Shown here: positions 1 to 7,357 of the stretch, one piece after another
Numbering within the stretch: the stretch's first letter is position 1
Layout: each line of letters starts with the position of its first letter
Origin: Amycolatopsis sacchari
GTDB lineage: Bacteria; Actinomycetota; Actinomycetes; Mycobacteriales; Pseudonocardiaceae
Direction: 5' to 3'
Length of the DNA: 64,000 nucleotides
Assembly (NCBI RefSeq): GCF_900114035.1
Contig: NZ_FORP01000027.1
Coordinates: 24,612-88,611, forward strand
Notes under the pieces: model-generated
Databases searched by the model: none
What the model saw: the letters and a program-made list of their open reading frames with translations, nothing else
Told to the model about the DNA's origin: nothing
Made by a program: the position numbers and the translations under genes

Positions 1-260
1 CGGACGGGTACGCGCTGGTGGAGGTCAGCGACGACGGGCCGGGCGTGCCCGAGGCCGACCGCCGCCGCATCTTCGAACGGTTCGTGCGCCGCGACGACTC
101 CCGGCACCACGGCGCGGGCGGTTCGGCGGGGCTGGGGCTGGCCATCGTCGCCGGGATCGCCGCCCGCCACGGCGGTACCGCCGAGTGCCTGGCCAGCACG
201 GACGGCGTGTACCCGGGTGCGTGCTTCCGGCTCAGCCTGCCGCTGGGAGGTGATCGCTGA
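1..260 (+). CDS. Sensor histidine kinase, C-terminal end (partial)
   Basis: This is the last 85 or so residues of a two-component sensor kinase whose start lies before the window; the reading frame begins at base 3. The ATP-binding (HATPase) domain is recognisable from the G1 box DDGPGVP and the G2 box GLGLAIV, ending in a strand-rich FRLSLPL tail. The kinase would phosphorylate the response regulator next to it. Its TGA overlaps the regulator's ATG by one base, so the two are translationally coupled. The sensor domain and phospho-accepting histidine are outside the window, so the stimulus cannot be judged. Confidence 0.9.
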   Translation, partial: DGYALVEVSDDGPGVPEADRRRIFERFVRRDDSRHHGAGGSAGLGLAIVAGIAARHGGTAECLASTDGVYPGACFRLSLPLGGDR

Positions 261-913
261 TGCGGGTGCTGGTGGTCGAGGACGAGCAGGCGTTCGCCGA
301 GACGCTGCGGCGGGGACTGGCCGCCGAGGGGTTCACCGTCGACGTCGCCCACACCGGGACCGACGGGCTGTGGCTCGCGACGGAACGGCCGTACGACGTC
401 ATCGTGCTCGACATCATGCTGCCCGGCGCGTCCGGTTACGAGGTGCTGAAAAGCCTGCGGGCGCAGGAGAACTGGACACCCGTGCTGATGCTCACCGCCA
501 AGGACGGCGAGTACGACGAGGCCGACGCGTTCGACCTCGGCGCCGACGACTACCTCACCAAACCGTTCTCCTACGTCGTGCTGCTGGCGAGGCTCCGCGC
601 GCTGCTGCGGCGGGGCGCCCCCGAACGTCCCGCGGTGCTCACCGCCGGGGACCTCCGGCTGGACCCCGCCGCCCGCACCGTGCACCGGGGCGGCCGCGAG
701 ATCGAGCTGACCGCGCGCGAGTTCGGGTTGCTGGAGTTCCTGTTGCGGCGCCGGGGCGAGGCGCTGACCAAGCACCAGATCCTCACCCACGTCTGGGACG
801 CCCACTACGAGGGTGACGAGAACATCGTCGAGGTCTACATCGGCTACCTGCGCCGCAAGATCGGCACCGAGGCGATCCAGACGCTCCGCGGGGTGGGCTA
901 CCGGATGGCGTGA
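260..913 (+). CDS. OmpR/PhoB-family response regulator
   Basis: This 217-residue DNA-binding response regulator is the partner of the kinase just upstream. The receiver domain covers residues 1-115, with the acidic pocket near Glu7-Glu9, phospho-acceptor Asp51 (VIVLD), switch Thr79 and Lys101 (TKPF). A winged-helix DNA-binding domain fills about residues 125-215, including the typical LTAREFGLLEFL and GVGYRM segments. Length and layout are normal for the family. The target genes cannot be deduced from the sequence. The next gene is convergent. Confidence 0.95.
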   Translation: MRVLVVEDEQAFAETLRRGLAAEGFTVDVAHTGTDGLWLATERPYDVIVLDIMLPGASGYEVLKSLRAQENWTPVLMLTAKDGEYDEADAFDLGADDYLTKPFSYVVLLARLRALLRRGAPERPAVLTAGDLRLDPAARTVHRGGREIELTAREFGLLEFLLRRRGEALTKHQILTHVWDAHYEGDENIVEVYIGYLRRKIGTEAIQTLRGVGYRMA

Positions 914-929
914 CCCGGCGGGCAGGGCG

Positions 930-1601
930 TCACCAGAGCGCTTCGATCCCGGCGAGGATGAGGTCGATGCCCGCGAGGAACTGCTCGCGGTCGTCGTGGT
1001 CCCGCAGCTGGGTCGCGACCTCGTGGGCAAACGGGTACTCGGCGGGATCGAGGTCGGCCCACAGGTCCGCGACCGCGGCGAGGACCTCGCCGCGGTCGGT
1101 GCCCGGCTCCACCGAGCGCGCGTTCGCGGCGTTCTGCCCCGCTACGCCGAGGATGTAGTTCAGCAGCGCGGACGCCGAGGCGAACCGCGCGGCCGCGGGC
1201 ACGCCGAGCGCGCGCACCTGCTGCCCGATGCGCTCGAAGATCCGCAGCATGGTCGGCTGGGACGGGAGGCGGGCGAGCTGGGTGCCCGCCCACGGGTGCG
1301 CGTCGATAGCGTCGAAGACGCCGAGCGCGAGCGCGCGCACCGCGTCCTCCGGGGTGCCGTCGGAGGGCTCGGCGGCGATCGCCCGGGTGAGCACGGCGTC
1401 GGTGGCGGCGACGAGCAGCTCGTCCTTGTTCGCCACGTGCCAGTAGATCGCGCCGGGACCGGTCCGCAACCGCGCGGCCAGCGCGCGGAAGGTCAGCCCG
1501 CTCTCTCCCGCGGCGTCGAGCATCTCGACCGCCGCCTCGACGATGCGCTCGCGTGACAGGGCATCCGCACGCCGCTCCGGGCGCCGCGTCCTCGTGGCCA
1601 T
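930..1601 (-). CDS. TetR-family repressor, divergent from a TetX-like monooxygenase
   Basis: This 223-residue TetR-type regulator has its helix-turn-helix at about residues 36-60 (LTFRALAARL..GAIYWHV) and a C-terminal ligand/dimer domain that looks like the TetR_C class. The frame is open upstream to 1685, but that extension would run through the operator palindromes, so the ATG at 1601 is preferred. It faces the FAD monooxygenase gene across a short promoter with two palindromes. It therefore probably represses both itself and the enzyme until an inducer binds; that is inference from the arrangement. Confidence 0.9.
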   Translation of the reverse strand: MATRTRRPERRADALSRERIVEAAVEMLDAAGESGLTFRALAARLRTGPGAIYWHVANKDELLVAATDAVLTRAIAAEPSDGTPEDAVRALALGVFDAIDAHPWAGTQLARLPSQPTMLRIFERIGQQVRALGVPAAARFASASALLNYILGVAGQNAANARSVEPGTDRGEVLAAVADLWADLDPAEYPFAHEVATQLRDHDDREQFLAGIDLILAGIEALW

Positions 1602-1610
1602 GCCTCCATC

Positions 1611-1659
1611 TTGACATACCTGGAACGTCGTTCCAAACTGTCTATGGAACGACGTTCCA
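1611..1659. promoter_or_regulatory. Divergent promoter with two nested palindromic TetR operators
   Basis: Two 15-bp sites, TGGAACGTCGTTCCA at 1621-1635 and TGGAACGACGTTCCA at 1645-1659, are each palindromic (arms TGGAAC/GTTCCA) and are exact reverse complements of each other. Together they form a 39-bp inverted repeat with centres 24 bp apart. A TTGACA hexamer at 1611-1616 could be the -35 element of the rightward gene, with -10 CAAACT at 1634-1639 (17-bp spacing). The monooxygenase Shine-Dalgarno AGGAAGGGGA follows at 1661-1670. Confidence 0.8.
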
Positions 1660-1675
1660 GAGGAAGGGGAATTCC

Positions 1676-2803
1676 ATGACCACATCAGTCACGATCGTCG
1701 GGGCCGGGCTCGGTGGGCTCGTGCTCGCGCGCGTCCTGCACGTCCACGGCATCCCGGTCACCGTCTACGAGGCCGAGGGCTCACCCGAAGCCCGGACGCA
1801 GGGCGGCATGCTCGACATCCACGAACACGACGGCCAGGTCGCGCTGGCGGCCGCCGGCCTGACTGACGAGTTCCGCGCCCTGATCCACGAGGGCGGCCAG
1901 GCGACCCGCGTGCTCGACAGCCAGGGCGCGGTGCTGTTCGACGAGCCCGACGACGGCACCGGCGGCAGGCCCGAGGTCAAACGCGGCGAGCTGCGGCGCA
2001 TCCTGCTCGAGTCGCTCCCGGCCGGGACCGTCCACTGGGGACACAAGGTCACCGGCATCCGCCCGGTCGACGGCGGGCACGAGCTGACGTTCGCCGACGG
2101 TTCCGCGGCGGTGGCGAGCCTGCTGGTCGGAGCGGACGGAGCGTGGTCCCGCGTGCGCCCGCTGCTGTCCGACGCGAAGCCCGAGTATGCGGGGGTGACG
2201 TTCGTCGAGACGTACCTGTTCGACGCCGACGCACGTCACCCCGCGACGGCGAAGGCGGTGGGCGGCGGCGCGTTGTTCGCGGGCGTGCCGGGGACGGCGA
2301 TCACCGCCCACCGGGAACCGGGCGCGGTCCTGCACACCTACGTCCAGCTCCGGCGGCCGCGCGAGTGGGCCGAGGGCATCGACTTCACCGACGCCGATGC
2401 GGCAAGGGCGAGGGTGGCGGAGGAGCTGGACGGCTGGGCGCCGGAGCTGCGGGCGCTCATCACCGACGGTGAGACGGCGCCGGTGGTGCGGGTGCTGCAC
2501 ACGCTGCCCGCCGAGCACCGGTGGGAGCGCGTCCCCGGCGTCACCCTGCTCGGTGACGCCGCGCACCTGATGCCACCGTCCGGTGAGGGCGCGAACCTCG
2601 CCATGTTCGACGGCGCCGAACTCGCCAAGGCGATCGTGGCGCACCCGGGTGATGTCGAGACCGCCCTCGCCGAGTACGAGGCCGCGATGTTCGCCCGCAG
2701 CGCGAAGGCCGCAGCCGATGCGGCGGAGCTCCTGGAATTCTGCCTCGGGGACCGCGCGCCCCACAGCCTGGTCGAGATGTTCACCAGCCACCAGGCGGCG
2801 TGA
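1676..2803 (+). CDS. TetX-like FAD-dependent monooxygenase
   Basis: This 375-residue group A flavoprotein hydroxylase has the Rossmann GAGLGG motif at residues 9-14, a DG motif (VGADG, about 151-155) and the FAD-binding GDAAHLMPP at 293-301. The N-terminal stretch GGMLDIHEHDGQ resembles the tetracycline-inactivating TetX group. It should use NADPH and oxygen to hydroxylate an aromatic or polyketide-like substrate in the cytoplasm. ATG 1676 is chosen because a strong Shine-Dalgarno precedes it, although the frame is open back to 1553. Pairing with a divergent TetR suggests substrate-induced detoxification. Actual tetracycline activity is unproven. Confidence 0.85.
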   Translation: MTTSVTIVGAGLGGLVLARVLHVHGIPVTVYEAEGSPEARTQGGMLDIHEHDGQVALAAAGLTDEFRALIHEGGQATRVLDSQGAVLFDEPDDGTGGRPEVKRGELRRILLESLPAGTVHWGHKVTGIRPVDGGHELTFADGSAAVASLLVGADGAWSRVRPLLSDAKPEYAGVTFVETYLFDADARHPATAKAVGGGALFAGVPGTAITAHREPGAVLHTYVQLRRPREWAEGIDFTDADAARARVAEELDGWAPELRALITDGETAPVVRVLHTLPAEHRWERVPGVTLLGDAAHLMPPSGEGANLAMFDGAELAKAIVAHPGDVETALAEYEAAMFARSAKAAADAAELLEFCLGDRAPHSLVEMFTSHQAA

Positions 2804-2814
2804 AGGGGGAGCCT

Positions 2815-3290
2815 ATTGTGGACGGTCGCTTGCGGGGCCTCGCGGCGGTGACCGCGCCCGCAGTGCCCGGCGCGGCAGGGCGAGGCGGAGGCGCCCGGCG
2901 CGGGTGCCGCCAGGCGCGGAGCGCAGGGAGTGTCCGTTGTAGACGTATGACTTGAGGGGCCTCTCGGCGGCGACCGTGCCGCAGCGCCCGGCCCGGCCGC
3001 CACCAGGTGGGGTGAGGCCGGGGCGTCCGGCGCGGCCGCCACCAGGTGGAGAGACTGCCCCGGCCATCGCGGGCGGGCAGCTCGCGGCGACCTGGCGGGG
3101 GTGGCCCCGCCCGCAGTGCCCGGCACGGCCACCACCAGGCGGGGTGAGGCCGGGGCGTCCGGGCGGCAGCTACCAGGTGGAGAGGCTGCCTCGGCATCGC
3201 GGGTGGGCAGCTCAGAGCGACCCTGCGTCGATGACCGCGCCGCAGCGCCCGGCCCGGCCACCGCCAGGCAGGGCGAGTCGGGCCGCCAGG
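2815..3290. repeat. Degenerate ~120-130 bp direct repeats in a 518-bp gene-free region
   Basis: The gap between the monooxygenase stop (2803) and the ABC-F stop (3322) contains no convincing gene. It is filled by imperfect repeats. The anchor CCGCAG[T/C]GCCCGG recurs at 2858, 2979, 3111 and 3240 (spacings 121, 132 and 129 bp). Each copy is followed by variants of CGGCCGCCACCAGGTGG and GTGAGGCCGGGGCGTCCGG, and then by CATCGCGGG[C/T]GGGCAGCTC. The first two units also share the left part TTGT[G/A]GAC...GGGGCCTC. Function unknown; a decayed intergenic repeat family is the simplest reading. Confidence 0.75.
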
Positions 3291-3321
3291 GGGCCCCAGC
3301 GCCCCGGTCACCGGCCCCCGG

Positions 3322-4923
3322 TCAGACGACGTCCAACCGTCCATCGTGGACGGACACTTCCGCGCCCTGCCACCGGGCCCGCAGCCACCGGTCGTGGGCG
3401 GCGACCACGATCGCGCCCGGGCCGGGGCCCAGTGCGTCCTCCAGCTCGTCGCACAGGGTGGGGGACAGGTGGTTGGTCGGCTCGTCGAGCAGGAGCAGCT
3501 GGGGCGGGTCCGCGACGAGGATCGCGAGCGCGAGCCGCCTCCGCTGGCCCACCGACAGCTCCCCGACGGGCTTGCCGAGGTCCCGCTTTCCCAGCAGCCC
3601 CAACGATTCCAGCGGCACCACCGCCGCACGCGCCCCGAGCGCCACCGCGTACGTCTCGTGCGCGGTGCGCCCGGGCTCGCCGAACTCGGTGTCCTGGCCC
3701 AGCAGGCCGACCCGCAGGCCCGGGTACCGCCGCACACCCGCCGTCCCCAGCCGTCCTGCCAGGACGTGCAGCAGCGTCGACTTGCCCGCGCCGTTGGGAC
3801 CCGTGACCAGCAGCCGGGCGCCGGTGCGGACGTCGAGGCGTGCCACGGTGAGCCGCCCCGGCACGTGGACGTCCCGCAGCGACACTAGGACCTCGTCCGG
3901 GACCTCGCCGGTGAGCGCGTCGGGGCGGAACCGCAGGGGCGGCGGCGGGGCGGGTACCTGGCGGCGTTCCAGCTCCTCCAGCCTTCGCGTCGTAGCCCGT
4001 GCCCGGCGCGAAATCGAGTTCTGCACCCGCCCGGCCCGATGCCCGTAACCCATCTTCTCGCTGTCGCGGGGCGCCCGGTCCGGGGCGACGCGATGCGTGG
4101 TCACGCCGAGGTCCTCCCGCAGGGCCGCGAGCTCCTCCTGTTCCTCGGCGTAGCGGCGCTCCCAGCGTTCCCGGTCGGCGCGTTTCCTTGCCAGATAAGC
4201 ACTGTAGCCACCGCCGAACCGGACGGGGCTGTCCACCGCGGGATCGAGGTCGAGCAGATCCGTGCACACCGCGTCGAGGAACGCGCGGTCGTGGCTAGCC
4301 ACCACGACGGTGCCGGGCAGGCCACGCACCTGCTCCTCGAGGAACGCCGCGGCGGCGTCGTCGAGGTGGTTCGTCGGCTCGTCCAGCAGGACCGCCGACG
4401 GGCGGCGGACCAGCAGCGCGGCCAGCGCCAGCCGGCCGCGCTGCCCGCCGGACAACTCCCCGAGACGCCTGCCGTGCTCGATCCCGCCGAGCCCCAGCCC
4501 GTCGAGGACCAGCGCCGCCCGCCGGTCGGCGTCCCAGGCGTCGTGGAGCTGGGCCTGGTCCAGCCGGTCGGCGTACGCGGCGAGGAGGGCCTCGTCGTCG
4601 CCGAGCAACCCGCCGAGGCGCTCCAGTTCGGCGAGGTCTTCGCGTGCGACGGCGAGCGCGTCGTCGAGCACGTCGGCCACCGTCGCCGCCGCGTCGAACG
4701 GCATTTCCTGGTGCAGGTAGCCCAGGTCCGCCGGGCGCTCGACGGTGCCGCGGTCGGGCCGGTCCACCCCGGCCAGCACCCGCAGCAGCGTCGACTTCCC
4801 GGCGCCGTTCTCCCCGATCACCCCGATCCGGCGCCCCGGCGCCGCGGTGAGCGACACCCCGTCCAGCACGCGCCGGCCGCCCAGCACGCGCACGATGTCG
4901 CGGGCGATGAGAGCCGCTTCCAC
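3322..4923 (-). CDS. ABC-F ATPase, antibiotic-resistance/ribosome-protection type
   Basis: This 533-residue soluble protein has two ABC ATPase domains and no membrane segment. Walker A is GENGAGKST at residues 37-45 with signature LSGGQ at 157-161 and DEPTNHLD at 181-188. The second Walker A is GPNGAGKST at 375-383 with a variant signature LSVGQ at 456-460. A long charged linker (about 240-345) joins them, as in ABC-F proteins that displace antibiotics from ribosomes (the VarM/TlrC/OleB group is the closest type I recognise). GTG 4923 lies 3 bp after the stop of the upstream ABC-F gene, so the two are co-transcribed. Resistance is inferred from family. Confidence 0.85.
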   Translation of the reverse strand: MEAALIARDIVRVLGGRRVLDGVSLTAAPGRRIGVIGENGAGKSTLLRVLAGVDRPDRGTVERPADLGYLHQEMPFDAAATVADVLDDALAVAREDLAELERLGGLLGDDEALLAAYADRLDQAQLHDAWDADRRAALVLDGLGLGGIEHGRRLGELSGGQRGRLALAALLVRRPSAVLLDEPTNHLDDAAAAFLEEQVRGLPGTVVVASHDRAFLDAVCTDLLDLDPAVDSPVRFGGGYSAYLARKRADRERWERRYAEEQEELAALREDLGVTTHRVAPDRAPRDSEKMGYGHRAGRVQNSISRRARATTRRLEELERRQVPAPPPPLRFRPDALTGEVPDEVLVSLRDVHVPGRLTVARLDVRTGARLLVTGPNGAGKSTLLHVLAGRLGTAGVRRYPGLRVGLLGQDTEFGEPGRTAHETYAVALGARAAVVPLESLGLLGKRDLGKPVGELSVGQRRRLALAILVADPPQLLLLDEPTNHLSPTLCDELEDALGPGPGAIVVAAHDRWLRARWQGAEVSVHDGRLDVV

Positions 4924-4926
4924 CGC

Positions 4927-6534
4927 TCAGCGCCCCTCGACGAGCCTGCCCTCCGCCAGCCGGAGTCTGCGGTCGATGCGGATCCCGTCGAGGAAGCGGT
5001 CGTCGTGGCTGACCACGATGAAGGCGCCTTGGAAGGCGTTGAGAGCGCTTTCCAGCTGCCCGGCGCTGACCAGGTCCAGGTTGTTCGTCGGCTCGTCCAG
5101 CAACAGCAGCTGCGGGGCGGGCTCGGCGAACAGCACGCAGGCCAGCGTGGCGCGCAACCGTTCCCCGCCGGACAGCACGGCGACGGGCCGGTGTGCGCGG
5201 TCGCCGCGGAACAGGAAGCGGGCCAGCAGGTTCATCCGGTCCGCCTGCGGCATGGCGGGCGCGAACGCCGCCAGGTTCTCCGCGATCGTGCGTTCGTCGT
5301 CGAGCAGGTCCAGGCGCTGCGACAGGTAGGCGATCCGGCCGTCCGCGCGCCGGACCTCACCGGCGTCGGGCTCCAGGTCACCGGCGACGATCCGCAGCAG
5401 GGTGGACTTGCCCGTGCCGTTGGCCCCCGACAGCGCGATGCGTTCCGGACCCCGCACGGTCAGGTCGACGCCCGCGCCGAACAGGTCCCGCTTGCGCAGG
5501 CCCTCACCGGTGAACAGGGTCCGCCCGGCGGGCACCGCGGTCCGGGGGAGGTCGAGGACGATCTTCTGGTCCTCGCGCAGCGACCGCTCCGCCTCGTCGA
5601 GTTTCGCTTTGGCCGCACCGACCCTGGCCGCGTGCGTGCCGTCGGCCTTGCCCGCGGACTCCTGCGCGTTGCGCTTGCGCGCCCCGGCGAGGATCTTCGG
5701 CAGACCCGCGCTGGAGAGGTTCCGCTGCGCGTTGCTCGCCCGTTTCGCGGCCCGCTCCCTGGCCTGCTGCATCTCGCGCTTCTCGCGCTTGACCTCCTGC
5801 TCGGCGCTGCGGACGTTCTTCTCCGCGACCTCGCGCTCGGCCTGCACCGCCGCCTCGTACTCGCTGAAATTGCCGCCGTAGTACCGGATTTCGCCCGCGT
5901 GCAGCTCGGCGATGCGGTCCATCCGGTCCAGCAGCGCGCGGTCGTGGCTGACGACCAGCAGGCAACCGGACCAGTCGTCGAGCACGGCGTACAGCTTGTG
6001 GCGGGCCTCGGCGTCGAGGTTGTTGGTGGGTTCGTCGAGCAGCAGCACATCGGGTCGCTTGAGCAGCTGCGCGGCGAGGCCCAGCGACACGACCTGGCCG
6101 CCCGACAACGTGCTCAGCGTCCGGTCCAGCGTGACGTCGCCGAGCCCGAGCCGGTCGAGCTGCGCGCGGGTGCGCTCTTCGATGTCCCAGTCGGTGCCGA
6201 TCGTGGTGAAGTGCTCCTCGGCCACGTCACCGGACTCGACGGCGGCCAGCGCGCGCAGGACCGGCTCGATGCCGAGCACCTCGGCCACCGAAGGTTCGCC
6301 GGTCAGCGGCAGGTTCTGGGGCAGGTAGCCGAGCAGGCCGTCGACGGACACGCTGCCCGCGGCGGGGCGCAGCTCGCCCGCGATCAGCCGGAGCAGGGTC
6401 GTCTTGCCCGCGCCGTTCGGGGCGACCAGGCCGGTGCGGCCGTCCGGGACCGTGACGGACAGCTGGTCGAAGACGGGGGTGTCGTCCGGCCAGGAAAAGG
6501 ACAGGCCGGACACGACGATGGGGGAATCGGACAT
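4927..6534 (-). CDS. ABC-F ATPase, first gene of a paired ABC-F operon
   Basis: This 535-residue ABC-F protein has Walker A APNGAGKTT (38-46), LSGGQ (143-147) and DEPTNNLD (167-174). A highly charged, coiled-coil-like linker spans about 225-330. A second Walker A GANGTGKST lies at 370-378, followed by LSGGE and another DEPTNNLD. There are no transmembrane helices, so it is not an exporter. The ATG at 6534 is preferred over the frame extension to 6651 because the protein would then begin just before the first ATPase strand. It precedes a second, different ABC-F gene and diverges from a TetR regulator, which suggests drug-inducible ribosome protection. Confidence 0.85.
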   Translation of the reverse strand: MSDSPIVVSGLSFSWPDDTPVFDQLSVTVPDGRTGLVAPNGAGKTTLLRLIAGELRPAAGSVSVDGLLGYLPQNLPLTGEPSVAEVLGIEPVLRALAAVESGDVAEEHFTTIGTDWDIEERTRAQLDRLGLGDVTLDRTLSTLSGGQVVSLGLAAQLLKRPDVLLLDEPTNNLDAEARHKLYAVLDDWSGCLLVVSHDRALLDRMDRIAELHAGEIRYYGGNFSEYEAAVQAEREVAEKNVRSAEQEVKREKREMQQARERAAKRASNAQRNLSSAGLPKILAGARKRNAQESAGKADGTHAARVGAAKAKLDEAERSLREDQKIVLDLPRTAVPAGRTLFTGEGLRKRDLFGAGVDLTVRGPERIALSGANGTGKSTLLRIVAGDLEPDAGEVRRADGRIAYLSQRLDLLDDERTIAENLAAFAPAMPQADRMNLLARFLFRGDRAHRPVAVLSGGERLRATLACVLFAEPAPQLLLLDEPTNNLDLVSAGQLESALNAFQGAFIVVSHDDRFLDGIRIDRRLRLAEGRLVEGR

Positions 6535-6723
6535 GGGAACGAGACCTCGGAAGAAGGGGGCACGCCGGTCACCGGCGCGCGGGAACGGGTGGACGACAAA
6601 AACGGCCACCTCGGCGATAGCTGCCGGGGGCCGGTCGACTCCGGGGCTCACCCGGAGATGTCGTCTTCACCTGCCACGTCGAACTCTCCCTGGAACGGTT
6701 CTCTTCCATCCTGATCATACAGT

Positions 6724-6739
6724 GCCACAGCGCTGTGGC
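6724..6739. promoter_or_regulatory. 16-bp palindromic operator between ABC-F operon and TetR gene
   Basis: GCCACAGCGCTGTGGC at 6724-6739 is a perfect palindrome in the 248-bp divergent region between the ABC-F operon and the TetR gene. An AT-rich stretch, TGATCATAC, lies just to its left. It is the most likely TetR binding site, and it overlaps the alternative upstream start of the TetR gene (GTG 6735), which argues for the later start. Confidence 0.7.
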
Positions 6740-6782
6740 GGATGTCCGGCTGGAGTGCGGCAACGACGGGTATCTTGACCGC

Positions 6783-7337
6783 GTGAGAGCCGACGCCGCG
6801 CGCAACCTCGAACTGGTGCTGACGACCGGCGCCCGCATGCTCGCCGAGGACCCGGCGGCGAGCATGGCGGCGATCGCCGCGGAAGCGGGCGTCGACCGCC
6901 GCACCGTGTACCGGCGGTTCGCCGGCCGCGACGAGCTGCTGACTGCGGTGTACGAGGCCCGGCTGGACGCGATCGAGGCCGCGATCGCGGCCGCGAGGTT
7001 CCGGGAGGCGCCGGTGGCGGTGGCCCTGCACCGTTACGCCGAGGGCATCGTCGGGGTGAACCGCAAGTGGCCCGTCGAGCTGTCGAGGATGCGCACGGAA
7101 CCCGAGATCTGGGCGCGGCGGCTGCGGGCGGTGGACGAGGTCGAGGAATTCCTCCAGCGGGCCGCGGACGAGGGGCTGCTCCGGCCGGGGCTGCCCGCCG
7201 GCTGGCCCGGTCACGTGCTCGGGCAGCTGGTGCACCTCGCCGCGCGGGAACTGCCCGAGCTGAGCGAGGCGCAGGCCGCCGACGTCGTCGTGGACACGTT
7301 CCTGCGTGGTTTCGGCCGCGACACGGCCTCGCCGTAG
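6783..7337 (+). CDS. TetR-family repressor next to the ABC-F operon
   Basis: This regulator has 184 residues from GTG 6783. The helix-turn-helix is about residues 28-50 (MAAIAAEAGVDRRTVYRRF), and the rest is an alpha-helical ligand-binding and dimerisation domain. An in-frame GTG at 6735 would add 16 residues, but it falls inside the operator palindrome. The gene diverges from the two ABC-F genes and is expected to repress them and itself, with the ribosome-targeting drug or an analogue as a plausible inducer. It converges with the aldehyde oxidoreductase operon only 20 bp downstream. Confidence 0.88.
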   Translation: MRADAARNLELVLTTGARMLAEDPAASMAAIAAEAGVDRRTVYRRFAGRDELLTAVYEARLDAIEAAIAAARFREAPVAVALHRYAEGIVGVNRKWPVELSRMRTEPEIWARRLRAVDEVEEFLQRAADEGLLRPGLPAGWPGHVLGQLVHLAARELPELSEAQAADVVVDTFLRGFGRDTASP

Positions 7338-7357
7338 GCGGACTCCGGCAGCTCGCC

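Noticed and set aside
910..933. GTGAC...GTCAC pairing between convergent stops at 910-933, and similar 5-bp pairings at 7336-7358 and 14477-14496
   Set aside because: Stems of only five pairs with interrupted continuation are expected by chance around complementary stop codons, so they were not listed as terminators.
2952..3806. Long plus-strand frame through the repeat block
   Set aside because: Composition is Pro/Arg-rich repeat translation and it runs into the antisense of an ABC-F gene; the block is treated as non-coding repeats.
4039..6714. Open frame of 891 codons on the plus strand across the ABC-F genes
   Set aside because: It is the antisense of two clear ABC-F proteins; the translation is low-complexity Arg/Ala/Gly with no family motifs.
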